Shown: positions 1-8,898, counted from the stretch's first letter. The stretch is DNA of 64,000 nt from Mycolicibacterium hippocampi (GCF_010723735.1 NZ_BLLB01000002.1:186001-250000), one strand, 5' to 3'. Notes: a model not told the origin generated them from the letters alone. A program made the numbers and translations.

Positions 1-1061
1 CGATCATGTACACCTCGGGCACCACCAGCCGCCCGAAGGGGGTGGTGGTCACTCATGCGAACTACCTGTCGTCCGGCCGAACCGTCGCCGAACAACTCCG
101 CATCCGGCCCGACGATCGCTGGCTCGTGGTGTTGCCACTGTTCCACGCCAATGCTCAGTACTACTGCGCGATGTCGGCGCTGGTGAGCGGTGCCTCGCTG
201 GTGATAGCGGCACGGTTCTCGGCCTCGAGGTGGGGAGACCAGGTACGTAGCCATGGGGTCACGTTGGCGAGCCTGTTCGCCGCACCCATCCGGATGATCC
301 TCGCCGCGCCTGTGCAGCCGGGAGACCACGTCAACTGGCTGCGCGCGGTGGTGTTCGCTCAATCCCTCACCCACCGACAACTCGATCAGTTCGAAAACCG
401 CTTCAGCGCAACGCTGCTCCAGCTGTACGGGATGACCGAGACGATGGCGCCGCCGTTCATGAATCCGCTCTACGGTCGGATCGACAATGCGACGATCGGA
501 TTGCCGACCGCGGCCAACCGGGCGCGAATCGTGGCCGATGATGGGTCCGACGTCCTACCAGGCGAATCGGGTGAGCTTCTGATCGGCGGTGTCGCCGGGG
601 AGACGCTGATGGCCGGCTATCTTGATGACGAGCAGGCCACCGCTGAAACCATGGTCGACGGTTGGCTACGCACCGGTGATGTCGCGGAGCGTCGCAGCGA
701 CGGTTATGTCGTCTTCACCGACCGCGCCAAGGACATGATCAAGCGTTCCGGCGAGAACGTCGCGGCCGCGGAAGTGGAGCGGGTGATCAACACCTGCCCC
801 GAGGTCTTCGAGTCTGCGGTGATCGGTGTTCCGGATCCGCTTCGCGATGAGGCGATCAAGGCCTTCGTTGTGCTGCAGGAAAGTTCGCGAGAGGTCACGG
901 AGTCCGACCTGATCGCGTTCTGTGCCCGCGCTCTCCCCCGCGGAAAGGTACCCGACGTGATCGAGTTCGTCGCCGACCTCCCGCGAACCTCGGTCGGCAA
1001 AATCCGCAAGCAGGCGCTGCGTGGAACCGCAAGCGCCGTGCATTCAGAGACGGGGCATTGA
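1..1061 (+). CDS. acyl-CoA synthetase (ANL/AMP-binding family), 5' truncated by the window edge
   Basis: The open frame enters from the left edge, so the first one to two hundred residues are missing. What remains begins at the ATP-binding P-loop, TSGTTSRPKG, where the usual Gly after the second Thr is Ser. It continues through the adenylation motif YGMTE, the hinge region (TGDVAERRSDGYVVFTDRAKD) split by the usual Asp residues, the GEN motif, and the C-terminal PRTSVGKIRK loop with the catalytic Lys. Enzymes of this family activate a carboxylic acid with ATP and CoA; the closest feel is the CaiC/long-chain type, but the substrate cannot be read from sequence. It ends 3 nt before the next synthetase, so the two are probably co-transcribed. 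Confidence 0.9.
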   Translation, partial: IMYTSGTTSRPKGVVVTHANYLSSGRTVAEQLRIRPDDRWLVVLPLFHANAQYYCAMSALVSGASLVIAARFSASRWGDQVRSHGVTLASLFAAPIRMILAAPVQPGDHVNWLRAVVFAQSLTHRQLDQFENRFSATLLQLYGMTETMAPPFMNPLYGRIDNATIGLPTAANRARIVADDGSDVLPGESGELLIGGVAGETLMAGYLDDEQATAETMVDGWLRTGDVAERRSDGYVVFTDRAKDMIKRSGENVAAAEVERVINTCPEVFESAVIGVPDPLRDEAIKAFVVLQESSREVTESDLIAFCARALPRGKVPDVIEFVADLPRTSVGKIRKQALRGTASAVHSETGH

Positions 1062-1064
1062 CTG

Positions 1065-2594
1065 ATGTGGATGACACAGGCGTTCCACCGGTCGCTGCGT
1101 CTGGCCCCGCAGCGTGTGGCGACGGTGCACGACGGCCGCGTCCGCACCGTCGCGGAGTCGGCCGACCGGGTGGCCCGCCTCGCAGGAGCGCTGACCGCGC
1201 TCGGCGTCACCGACGATGACCGTGTCGGGATCCTCGCGCTGAACTCCGACCGCTACCACGAGTTCCTGCTGGCGGTTCCCTGGTGCGGCGGGGTCGTGGC
1301 ACCGGTCAACACCCGGTGGGCGCTGCCCGAGATCATCTACTCACTCAGCGAGGCCGACGTCGAGGTGCTGCTCGTCGACGACGCCTTCGTGGCGATGGTT
1401 CCCGAGCTACGCGAACAGGTCTGCGGGCTGAAGTCGGTGGTTCACATGGGGGACGGACCGACTCCGGACGGACTGCTCGACTACGAGGGACTCATCGCAG
1501 CGGCCGACCCGCCTGAGGACCGGATGCGCGGCGGGGACGACCTGTACGGACTGTTCTACACCGGCGGGACCACGGGCCGCGCCAAGGCGGTGATGCTGAC
1601 GCATGCGAACCTGTTGGTCTCGGCGTTCGGCGCGCTGGCCACCGAGCAGGTCGCGACGCCGGACGGTGTCTGTCTGCATGTGGCGCCGATGTTCCATCTC
1701 GCCGCGATCGGGGTGTGGACGCTGGGCAACCAAGTGGGAGCCACCCACGTCACCCTCCCGGCCTTCAGTCCCGAAGCCCTGGTGGCCGTCACGGCACAAC
1801 ACCGCGTCACCGACATCCTCATGGTCCCCACGATGGTGCAGATGTTGGTCGACAGCGATCCGGACCCGGCAGGGCTGGACTCTGTTCAGACCGTCGTCTA
1901 CGGAGCCTCGCCGATGCCGAATACGTTGCTGGACAGGGCGACGGCGTTGTTTCGATCGGCAGGGTTCGTCCAGGGCTACGGCATGACCGAGTGTGCGCCC
2001 TTCGCAGCGGTGCTCTCCAAGAGCGACCACCGAGATCCCGTCCGGCGCCGGTCGAACGGCCGGTGCGTGCTGAACACCGAGATCCGGATCGTCGACCCCG
2101 AGGACCGGGACGTCCAGACCGGGACCGTGGGTGAGGTACTGGTTCGCGGTGGCAATGTCATGGTGGGGTACTACAACCAGCCTGACGTCACCGCCGAAAC
2201 CCTGCGCGGCGGTTGGATGCACACGGGTGACGCCGGTTATCTCGACAGTGACGGCTACCTGTACCTCGTCGATCGCATCAAGGACATGATCATCACCGGC
2301 GGTGAGAACGTGTACTCCACCGAAGTGGAAAGCGCGCTCTGTCAGCACCCCGCGATCGCATTCTGCGCCGTGGTGGGGGTTCCTGATGAACAGTGGGGCG
2401 AAGCGGTACATGCGGCCGTGGTGCTGCGACCGGGCCACGAGGCGTCCGAAACCGAACTACGCGAGCACTGCCGGGCCTTGATCGCCGGGTACAAGGTGCC
2501 CCGGGCGGTGACCTTCTTCGACGACCTGCCGCTGTCGGGTGCCGGGAAGATCCTGAAACGCGAACTGGTCAAGACCATTTCGCTCATGTCATGA
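1065..2594 (+). CDS. long-chain-type acyl-CoA synthetase (FadD-like)
   Basis: This 509-residue protein has the complete ANL layout. The P-loop YTGGTTGRAKAVMLTHAN lies near residue 165, with Gly in place of the usual Ser. GYGMTE follows near 304, then the HTGDAGYLDSDGYLYLVDR hinge, the GGENVYSTEVE motif, and the terminal SGAGKILKREL Lys loop near 495. It should form acyl-CoA from a free acid in the cytoplasm. It starts at ATG 3 nt after the preceding synthetase and 22 nt before the P450. Two synthetases in tandem with a P450 and its ferredoxin, next to an Mce importer, suggest uptake, activation and oxidation of a lipid-like acid. That substrate assignment is inference. Confidence 0.92.
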   Translation: MWMTQAFHRSLRLAPQRVATVHDGRVRTVAESADRVARLAGALTALGVTDDDRVGILALNSDRYHEFLLAVPWCGGVVAPVNTRWALPEIIYSLSEADVEVLLVDDAFVAMVPELREQVCGLKSVVHMGDGPTPDGLLDYEGLIAAADPPEDRMRGGDDLYGLFYTGGTTGRAKAVMLTHANLLVSAFGALATEQVATPDGVCLHVAPMFHLAAIGVWTLGNQVGATHVTLPAFSPEALVAVTAQHRVTDILMVPTMVQMLVDSDPDPAGLDSVQTVVYGASPMPNTLLDRATALFRSAGFVQGYGMTECAPFAAVLSKSDHRDPVRRRSNGRCVLNTEIRIVDPEDRDVQTGTVGEVLVRGGNVMVGYYNQPDVTAETLRGGWMHTGDAGYLDSDGYLYLVDRIKDMIITGGENVYSTEVESALCQHPAIAFCAVVGVPDEQWGEAVHAAVVLRPGHEASETELREHCRALIAGYKVPRAVTFFDDLPLSGAGKILKRELVKTISLMS

Positions 2595-2616
2595 AACCGA
2601 GATCGAGGAACGGAGC

Positions 2617-3873
2617 GTGGTCGTGATAGACGAGCAGACGACGGTCGACAACGTGGAAGCCGAGAGGCTTCTCGGCGCTCTCTTCGGCGGGGTGGAGCAG
2701 GATCCGTTCCCGTATTACGACGCGCTGCGCGAGCTGGGTGACGGCATCCACCGGGTAGACGTGATGGGCGCCGTCCTCCTGACGCGGTACGACGACATCC
2801 GCAAGGTCGGTTCGGATCCGAGAACCTTCTCCAGCGAGCTGTTCGAGCTGACCGGTCCCGGCATCCATGACCCCGAGGATCCCGAGCACCGGCGGTTCAT
2901 CGAGACCGCCAGTCGACTGTTCATGTTCGCCGATCCGCCCCGACACACGCAGGTCCGCTCGACATTTCGGCACGCCTTCACGCCCGACGCGGTCCGCCGC
3001 TGGCGCGGCATCGTGGAGGACATCGCCGACGAGGTCCTGGCGCGCTTCGAGCCGGGCCAGGAGATCGATCTGATGGGTGCACTGGCTTCCGAGGTCCCCG
3101 TGGCCGTGATAGCCCAGATCCTGGGAGTGCCCAGAGACACCTGGCAGCACTTCCGCGACTGGTCGTTCGCCTACGCCTCGACGTTCGATCCGATGGTGCA
3201 AGGCGAACGTCGCGATCAAGCGATCCGGACCAGTCTGATTCTGTTCGACTACCTCAGCGAGCTGATCGACGAGCGGCGGGCGGACCCCTGCGACGACCTG
3301 ATCTCGCACATGCTCAGCACCGAGACATTCGACGGCGACACCCTCGAGAAGACGGACCTGATCGCTCAAGTCGCCCTACTGCTGGTCGCCGGCAACGAGA
3401 CCACCACCAACCTGGTCGGCAACGGCGTCACGTTGCTGATGGCCCACCCCGACGCCAACAGCGATCTTCGCGCCGAACCGGCGCTACTGCCGGGTGCTGT
3501 CGAGGAGATGCTGAGATACGACCCACCCCTGCACCTCGCGGGACGCAAAGTGACCACCGAGGTCACTCTCGGTGACCACACCCTACCGCTGGGAACCGTT
3601 GTCCTGACCTGTATTCCGGCGGCAAACCGGGATCCCCGGGCCTTTCCGAACGCCTCGGAGTTCGACATCCACCGCACCGACAACAAGCACCTCGCGTTCT
3701 TCCACGGTATCCACTACTGCGTCGGGGCACCGTTGGCACGACTCGAGGGCACGGTCATCCTCGACAAGCTGCTACACGCCTTCCCCGATATCCGCGCGGG
3801 CAACGCGCGGCCGGTCAGGCGGACGTTGAACGTGGCGTCCCGAGGATGGGAATCGCGGCCGGTGATCCTGTGA
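2617..3873 (+). CDS. cytochrome P450
   Basis: This 418-residue soluble bacterial P450 has the I-helix oxygen-activation motif AGNETT near residue 258, the K-helix ExxR (EEMLR) near 296, and the heme-binding loop FHGIHYCVG with the proximal Cys at about 368. The loop has His where many P450s have Gly (FxxGxHxCxG). It would insert one oxygen atom into an organic substrate using electrons from a ferredoxin. The start is GTG at 2617; GTG at 2623 is an alternative. The stop codon overlaps the start of the ferredoxin gene by 4 nt, so the two are translationally coupled and probably partners. The CYP family and substrate are unknown. Confidence 0.95.
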   Translation: MVVIDEQTTVDNVEAERLLGALFGGVEQDPFPYYDALRELGDGIHRVDVMGAVLLTRYDDIRKVGSDPRTFSSELFELTGPGIHDPEDPEHRRFIETASRLFMFADPPRHTQVRSTFRHAFTPDAVRRWRGIVEDIADEVLARFEPGQEIDLMGALASEVPVAVIAQILGVPRDTWQHFRDWSFAYASTFDPMVQGERRDQAIRTSLILFDYLSELIDERRADPCDDLISHMLSTETFDGDTLEKTDLIAQVALLLVAGNETTTNLVGNGVTLLMAHPDANSDLRAEPALLPGAVEEMLRYDPPLHLAGRKVTTEVTLGDHTLPLGTVVLTCIPAANRDPRAFPNASEFDIHRTDNKHLAFFHGIHYCVGAPLARLEGTVILDKLLHAFPDIRAGNARPVRRTLNVASRGWESRPVIL

Positions 3874-4088
3874 ACGAGACGGTCCACGTCGAGGTGCGCG
3901 CCGAAACGTGCATGGCGAGCGGCTACTGCATGCGTCAGGCGCCTCGCGTGTTCGGCGCCGACGAGGCGGGCTGGATCAAGCTGCTCGACGCCGACCCTCA
4001 CGGGCAGACCCCCGAGGTACTGGCGGCGGCCACCGCATGCCCGGTGGCGGCGATCGATGTCTTCGACGCGGGTGGACATCAGCTCTGA
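3870..4088 (+). CDS. ferredoxin, probable P450 redox partner
   Basis: I place the start at GTG 3870, which overlaps the P450 stop by 4 nt and gives 72 residues; an upstream in-frame ATG at 3846 would give 80. The protein resembles the small single-cluster ferredoxins that sit beside mycobacterial P450s. It has CMASGYC (Cys-x5-Cys, with Ser where a fourth cluster Cys would be) and a distal CP dipeptide (ACPVAA). Three ligand cysteines suggest a 3Fe-4S cluster or an atypically ligated 4Fe-4S cluster. Position and coupling make it the likely electron donor to the P450. No ferredoxin reductase gene is present nearby. The last 10 nt overlap the convergent TetR gene. Confidence 0.88.
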   Translation: MNETVHVEVRAETCMASGYCMRQAPRVFGADEAGWIKLLDADPHGQTPEVLAAATACPVAAIDVFDAGGHQL

Positions 4089-4648
4089 AGAAAGATGACC
4101 TTCAATGTGCCGAAGACACGGTCGATGTCGACGTCGGTGGGAGACACCCGCCATTGCTGATGAGCGCCGATGATCGCACCCGTCAGCGCCGTCGCAAAAT
4201 CCTCGGGGCTTACCCCGGGCGGGTATTGGACACCTTCGGTCCAATCGGCCAGCCACTTCCGCATCCCCCGATGCAGATCGGCATAAAAATCGTGTACCGG
4301 GGAACCGGGCTCCACCGCTTCGGCGAGCAAGGTGATGAGCAGCCTGGTCGTGGGTTGGCGCACGAAGTCCAGGAGTTCGTCGAACGCCGCGGACGGGCCT
4401 CCCGGCGGTGGCGCGACGTCTCGCCAGGTCGTCGAGAACTCGTCGATCACCGCTTCCAGCAGTCCGTCCTTGTTGCCGAAATGCCACGGGATGGAACCAC
4501 GGCTGATGCCTGCCCGGTCCGCGACATCGGCGACGGTGGTCTTGCGGAACCCCTGTTCGGCAAAAAGCTCCGCGGCAGCAGCGATCAGAAGTCGCCGACT
4601 CTCGCTGCTCGTCTGCGCGCGTCGTGTAGCGCTCACGCTTGAAACCAC
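4079..4648 (-). CDS. TetR/AcrR-family transcriptional regulator
   Basis: This 189-residue protein has a canonical N-terminal TetR helix-turn-helix: AAAELFAEQGFRKTTVADVA, then GISRGSIPWHFGNKDGL at about residues 46-62. The usual Tyr pair is replaced by Pro-Trp. The C-terminal ligand-binding region is helical and unassigned. The gene is divergent from the yrbEA-mce operon across a 99-nt gap that contains a promoter with a palindrome in its spacer, and convergent with the P450-ferredoxin genes. It is the obvious candidate repressor of the Mce operon. It may answer to the lipid the operon imports, but the ligand is not known. Confidence 0.92.
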   Translation of the reverse strand: MVSSVSATRRAQTSSESRRLLIAAAAELFAEQGFRKTTVADVADRAGISRGSIPWHFGNKDGLLEAVIDEFSTTWRDVAPPPGGPSAAFDELLDFVRQPTTRLLITLLAEAVEPGSPVHDFYADLHRGMRKWLADWTEGVQYPPGVSPEDFATALTGAIIGAHQQWRVSPTDVDIDRVFGTLKVIFLQS

Positions 4649-4686
4649 CGCCTTCCTCGACCGCTCAATAGTGTGCCAGAAGGTCC

Positions 4687-4715
4687 TTTACATGTCATTT
4701 GACACATCGTATGGT
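4687..4715 (+). promoter_or_regulatory. promoter of the yrbE-mce operon with a TetR-type operator in the spacer
   Basis: A -35-like TTTACA (4687-4692) and a -10-like TATGGT (4710-4715) are separated by exactly 17 nt. The spacer begins with the palindrome TGTCA-TT-TGACA (4693-4704). A repressor bound there would block RNA polymerase. The divergent tetR gene starts 39 nt to the left. The predicted transcript would begin near 4722, shortly before the SD sequence GGAAG. The assignment is by eye only. Confidence 0.55.
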
Positions 4716-4747
4716 GGCCAACACATTAGTGAACGGAAGTGACGGCG

Positions 4748-5548
4748 ATGACAGGGTCGATACCAGTGGCAGCGACAGGCTTCGGCCGCGGCTACCGGCC
4801 GGGAGCCGTCATCCGGCCGATCGGCGGCTTCTTCGCCATGTGCCTGGACACCTTCGTCCTGATGTTCCGGCCACCGTGGGCGTGGCGCGAATTCCTGTTC
4901 CAGATGTGGTTTGCCGCACGAGTGTCGTTCCTCCCCACCGTCCTGATGGCCATCCCGCTCGTTGTGTTGTCCGCATACGTGCTGAACATCCTGCTCATCG
5001 AATTCGGGGCGGCCGACCTGTCGGGGACGGGTGTCGCCCTGGGCGCGGTGACCCAGGGCGGCCCGATCGTCACCGTGCTGGTGATCTCCGGCGCGGCAGC
5101 CACCGCGATGTGCGCCGACCTCGGCTCACGCGCCATTCGCGAGGAACTCGACGCACTGCGGGTACTCGGAATCAATCCCGTTCAGGCGCTGGTGGTTCCG
5201 CGGGTGGCGGCGTTGACCCTCGTCGCAACGCTGTTGGCGTCAGTGGTGACGATGGTCGGAATCATCGCTGCCTATTTCTTTTCGGTGTTCGTCCAGCACA
5301 TCACCCCCGGTGCGTTTGTTGCCGGCCTACCGCTGTTGGTCGGCACACCGGAGGTGGTCATCTGTCTGTCGAAAGCTGCCGTCTTCGGCCTCGCCGGGAG
5401 CCTGATCGCCTGCTACAAAGGCATGTCGGTGGGCGGCGGCCCGGCAGGCGTGGGCAATGCCGTCAACGAGACCGTGGTGTACACGTTCCTGGCGCTGTTC
5501 GCCCTCAACGTCGTCATCACCGCTGTCGGGGTGAAGGCGACGCTATGA
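4748..5548 (+). CDS. yrbEA: YrbEA, MlaE-family permease of an Mce lipid transporter
   Basis: This is a multi-pass membrane protein of the MlaE/YrbE family and the first permease half of an Mce importer. It has long hydrophobic segments and the conserved C-terminal stretch CYKGMSVGGGPAGVGNAVNE typical of YrbE proteins. I chose ATG 4748 (266 residues) because GGAAG at 4735-4739 is 8 nt upstream; GTG 4739 is also in frame. The stop overlaps the next ATG by 4 nt (ATGA). YrbEA and YrbEB form the inner-membrane permease powered by the MceG ATPase, which is encoded elsewhere. The Mce number (mce1-mce4 or another family) cannot be fixed from this window. Confidence 0.93.
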   Translation: MTGSIPVAATGFGRGYRPGAVIRPIGGFFAMCLDTFVLMFRPPWAWREFLFQMWFAARVSFLPTVLMAIPLVVLSAYVLNILLIEFGAADLSGTGVALGAVTQGGPIVTVLVISGAAATAMCADLGSRAIREELDALRVLGINPVQALVVPRVAALTLVATLLASVVTMVGIIAAYFFSVFVQHITPGAFVAGLPLLVGTPEVVICLSKAAVFGLAGSLIACYKGMSVGGGPAGVGNAVNETVVYTFLALFALNVVITAVGVKATL

Positions 5549-6453
5549 CCCACCCGACGACGACCCACCCGACGACGACCCACCCGACGACGACCCACCC
5601 CGCGGCCGCAGCGCCGAGCCGGCTTCACCCCGGCCTGCGCCATGCAGCCGACAGAACGGCCGGCAGCTGGGACCGACTGGGCCGGCAGATCCAATTCTGC
5701 GCTGAGACCATCCGGGGTAGCGCACAGGCGATCACCCGTTACCCCAGCGAGTTGTTGCGACTGATCGCCGAGATGAGCCTCGGCGTCGGCGCCCTCGCGC
5801 TGATCGGCGGCGCTGTCTGTGTCATCGGATTTCTCACCGCGACCGCCGGATCGGTGATCGCCATCCAGCTGTACCCGCAACTTCAGCAGGTCGGCGTCGA
5901 CGCTCTCGCCGGATTCACCAGCGCCATCCTCAACACCCGGTTCCTGGGCCCGTTGATCGCCGGCATCGGGCTGGCGTCGACCATCGGCGCCGGGTCAACT
6001 GCTCAGCTGGGCGCCATGCGGATCAGCGAAGAGATCGACGCCCTCGAGGCGATGAGCATCCGCGCCGTGGCCTACCTGTGCTCGACCCGGTTGATCGCCG
6101 GTGTGATCGTGGTGATCCCGCTCTACACCGTGGCGATTCTGATGGCATACATCGCCACCAGGGTGGGAACCACCACGCTCTATGGTCAGTCGTCCGGGGT
6201 GTACGACCACTACTTCTACACGTTCCTCAACCCGACAGACCTGCTGTGGTCGTTTCTGCAGGCGCTGGTCATCGGCGCCGTCGTCATGCTTGTGCACACC
6301 TACTACGGATTCACCGCCACCGGCGGTCCGGCCGGCGTCGGCGAAGCCGTCGGACGCGCCGTGCGCACCTCCTTGGTGACCTTGGTTGTCCTCACCCTGC
6401 TCATCTCGCTGGCCATCTACGGTCCCGGCGGTCACTTCAACTTCTCGGGATAG
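5545..6453 (+). CDS. yrbEB: YrbEB, second MlaE-family permease
   Basis: This is the second permease half of the Mce importer, 302 residues, coupled to YrbEA by an ATGA overlap. The body shows typical MlaE features: a hydrophobic core with GSTAQLGAMRISEEIDALEA (the cytoplasmic coupling segment that contacts the ATPase in homologues) and a terminal GFTATGGPAGVGEAVGRAVR. The N-terminus is unusual. Right after Met come four copies of a Thr-His-Pro-Thr-Thr unit (the last ends Ala-Ala), encoded by tandem 15-nt repeats. These lengthen the cytoplasmic tail before the first amphipathic region. Confidence 0.93.
   Translation: MTHPTTTHPTTTHPTTTHPAAAAPSRLHPGLRHAADRTAGSWDRLGRQIQFCAETIRGSAQAITRYPSELLRLIAEMSLGVGALALIGGAVCVIGFLTATAGSVIAIQLYPQLQQVGVDALAGFTSAILNTRFLGPLIAGIGLASTIGAGSTAQLGAMRISEEIDALEAMSIRAVAYLCSTRLIAGVIVVIPLYTVAILMAYIATRVGTTTLYGQSSGVYDHYFYTFLNPTDLLWSFLQALVIGAVVMLVHTYYGFTATGGPAGVGEAVGRAVRTSLVTLVVLTLLISLAIYGPGGHFNFSG
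5548..5607 (+). repeat. in-frame 15-bp tandem repeat in the 5' end of yrbEB
   Basis: Three exact copies of ACCCACCCGACGACG (5548-5592) are followed by a fourth that diverges after its eighth base. Each copy encodes Thr-His-Pro-Thr-Thr. Because the unit is a multiple of three, copy-number change would keep the frame, so this is a candidate VNTR. Confidence 0.9.
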
Positions 6454-6457
6454 CAGC

Positions 6458-7873
6458 GTGGAACCACGATCTCGCTCCAAGCTCCGCCCTGGGTGGTGGG
6501 CGCTGGCATTCGTCGTGCTCGTCTTGGCCTTCGTCCTGGCGACCGTCGGTCAGTTCCGGGGCACATTCACCCCGTCGGCGCCGGTGATGCTCACCTCGGA
6601 ACGCTCCGGACTGGTGATGGAGCCGGGGGCGAAGGTCAAGCTCAGGGGGGTGCCCGTCGGACGGGTCACAGATATTCGAACCGGGCGTGACTCCGTGCAA
6701 CTGGGATTGTCCATCGACCCCGACCAACTCCAACACATTCCGGCCAACATCACTGCGCAGATCCGCGCCAGCACGATCTTCGGCGCCAAGTACGTCGATC
6801 TGATCTACCCGGCCGTACCGAGCGCTCAGCGCCTCGTCGCAGGCGCCGTCATCACCTCGCTGAACGTGGCCACCGAGGTCAACACTGTGTTCGAGAACCT
6901 GGTCAGCCTGTTGGATCAGATCGACCCGGACAAGCTCAACAGTGTCCTCGCCGCCTTCGCTCAAGGTCTCGGTGGCCGGGGAGAGGCGATTGGTAGCGCC
7001 ATCACCGACGCGAACGAGGTTCTGCTGCAGCTGAACCCGCGCGCCGAGGCGATGCAGCGCGACTGGCGGTCGTTGAAGGGCTTCGCTGACACCTACGGCA
7101 ACGCGGCAGAGGACATCCTCGAGACTCTGGACGCCTTCAGCACCACGAGCACCACCATCACCGGTCACGCCGGAGCACTGGATTCGTTGCTGCTCAGCGC
7201 CATCGGCTTTGCCGGCAGTGGCATCGACCTTCTGGGTCCGAGCAAGGACAACCTGGTGCGCGCAGTCAACGAACTCGAGCCGACCACGGAGCTCCTCCTG
7301 ACCTACAACCCCTCGCTGACGTGTTCGATCGTGGGCACTCAGGTACTGATCGACAAGTACCGGTGGGATCAGATCGGCGGCGGCAACGGCTTCTCGGGCA
7401 TCCTGTCGACCGCTCTCGATTGGGGCGTTGACCCCTACCGGTACCCGGACGACCTGCCGATCATCGGCGCCAAAGGCGGTCCCGGTGGCAAGCCAGGATG
7501 CGGTTCGCTGCCGGACGTCTCGAAGAACTTCCCGGTCCGCCAGGTCGTCACAAACACCGGATGGGGCACCGGCATGGACTGGACACCTAACCTCGGCATC
7601 GGGTTCCCCGGCTGGATGAATCTCTTCCCGGTCACCCGGGCGGTACCCGAGCCGCCCAGCATCCGCTACGGCGCCCCTGCCGGCCCGGCACCGGCCCCGG
7701 CCCCGGCCTATCCGGGCGGGCCGCCCTACGGCGCGCCGTGGTACGCAGCGGACGGCACTCCCTTGTATACGGGTCTCCCCCCCGGTGTCCCTTCCGACAC
7801 ACCACCTCCCGATCCCGCGCACCCACCCCCAGGGGCGGAGCCCGGACACATAGGCAGCGAGCAGCAACCGTGA
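6458..7873 (+). CDS. mceA: MceA, MCE/MlaD-domain lipid-transport protein
   Basis: This is the first of six MCE proteins. An N-terminal membrane anchor (WWALAFVVLVLAFVLATV) is followed by the MCE/MlaD beta-barrel domain at roughly residues 40-115 (GLVMEPGAKVKLRGVPVGRV is the signature). A long helical region follows, which forms the lipid tunnel in homologues, and then a Pro/Ala-rich tail. I place the start at GTG 6458, 4 nt after the yrbEB stop (471 residues), because upstream in-frame codons lie inside yrbEB. The stop overlaps the mceB GTG by 4 nt. It is expected to be anchored in the inner membrane and extend into the periplasm. Confidence 0.93.
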   Translation: MEPRSRSKLRPGWWALAFVVLVLAFVLATVGQFRGTFTPSAPVMLTSERSGLVMEPGAKVKLRGVPVGRVTDIRTGRDSVQLGLSIDPDQLQHIPANITAQIRASTIFGAKYVDLIYPAVPSAQRLVAGAVITSLNVATEVNTVFENLVSLLDQIDPDKLNSVLAAFAQGLGGRGEAIGSAITDANEVLLQLNPRAEAMQRDWRSLKGFADTYGNAAEDILETLDAFSTTSTTITGHAGALDSLLLSAIGFAGSGIDLLGPSKDNLVRAVNELEPTTELLLTYNPSLTCSIVGTQVLIDKYRWDQIGGGNGFSGILSTALDWGVDPYRYPDDLPIIGAKGGPGGKPGCGSLPDVSKNFPVRQVVTNTGWGTGMDWTPNLGIGFPGWMNLFPVTRAVPEPPSIRYGAPAGPAPAPAPAYPGGPPYGAPWYAADGTPLYTGLPPGVPSDTPPPDPAHPPPGAEPGHIGSEQQP

Positions 7874-8898
7874 CGGGCAAACTCGGTGGCATCCTTTGGC
7901 GATTAGGGGTTTTCGTCGCGGTTTGCCTGTTCTTCACCGGCGCGATGTTCACGATCTTCGCGCAGCTGCGGGTGCAGCAGACCAACGTCTACAACGCCGT
8001 CTTCACAAATGTGTCCGGACTGGAGCAGGGGCAGTTCGTACGGATCGCCGGAGTCGAGGTCGGCAAGGTCCAGCACATTCGCCTACAGCGTGACACGTCA
8101 GTCAAGGTGCAGTTCTCAGCCGACAAGTCGGTGGTGTTGACCGAAGGCAGCAGGGCGGTCATCCGCTATTCCGATCTCGTCGGCGGCCGATACGTGGCCC
8201 TCGAAGATGGTGCGGGCGCGACGGCGCCACTGCCTCCGGGGCAGACGATCCCGGCGTCGAAAACCTCACCTGCCCTGGACCTCGACGCACTGATCGGTGG
8301 CTTTCGTCCACTGTTCCGCGCACTCGATCCCGATGAGGTCAACGCACTGTCCGGCCAACTGATCTCAGCCTTCGAGGGCCAGGGCGGCACCATCGCGGGC
8401 TTCTTCGAGCAGACAGCTGCGCTGACCAACATGATCGCCGACCGCGACGAGTTGATCGGCGAGGTGATCGCCAACCTCAACACGGTGCTCACCTCCCTCG
8501 CGGACGAGAACACGCAGTTCGCCAAGGCTGTTGATTCCCTGGCACAACTGGTCTCGACCCTGGACGGGCGCCGGGAAGACCTCGCCAACTCGGTCGCCTA
8601 CTCCAACGCCGCCGCGGGCTCGATCGCAGACCTGTTGTCGCAGGCACGTCCGCCGCTGCAGAAGGTCGTGCACGAAATCGACCGGACCTCGGCGATCGTG
8701 CTGGCCGACCACGACTATGTCGACAACCTCATCGCCACACTGCCCGAGGCCTATCAAATCCTGAGCCGACAGGGGATCTACGGTGACTTCTTCAGTTTCT
8801 ACGCCTGCCAGGTGCTGCTCAAGGTCAACGGCAAGGGAGGCCAGCCGGTGTACGTCAAGATGACAGGCCAGCCCAGCAGACGGTGTGCGCCGAAGTGA
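7870..8898 (+). CDS. mceB: MceB, MCE-family protein
   Basis: This is the second MCE subunit, 342 residues from GTG 7870, which overlaps the mceA stop by 4 nt. A single N-terminal hydrophobic anchor (GVFVAVCLFFTGAMFTIFA) precedes the MCE domain (SGLEQGQFVRIAGVEVGKV, then YSDLVGGRYVALE). The helical region that follows is rich in short Asn/Asp-turn heptads. The C-terminus ends in the Cys-containing FYACQVLLKVNGKGG segment usual for MceB. It should be one of six chains in the hetero-hexameric tunnel. Confidence 0.93.
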   Translation: MTGKLGGILWRLGVFVAVCLFFTGAMFTIFAQLRVQQTNVYNAVFTNVSGLEQGQFVRIAGVEVGKVQHIRLQRDTSVKVQFSADKSVVLTEGSRAVIRYSDLVGGRYVALEDGAGATAPLPPGQTIPASKTSPALDLDALIGGFRPLFRALDPDEVNALSGQLISAFEGQGGTIAGFFEQTAALTNMIADRDELIGEVIANLNTVLTSLADENTQFAKAVDSLAQLVSTLDGRREDLANSVAYSNAAAGSIADLLSQARPPLQKVVHEIDRTSAIVLADHDYVDNLIATLPEAYQILSRQGIYGDFFSFYACQVLLKVNGKGGQPVYVKMTGQPSRRCAPK

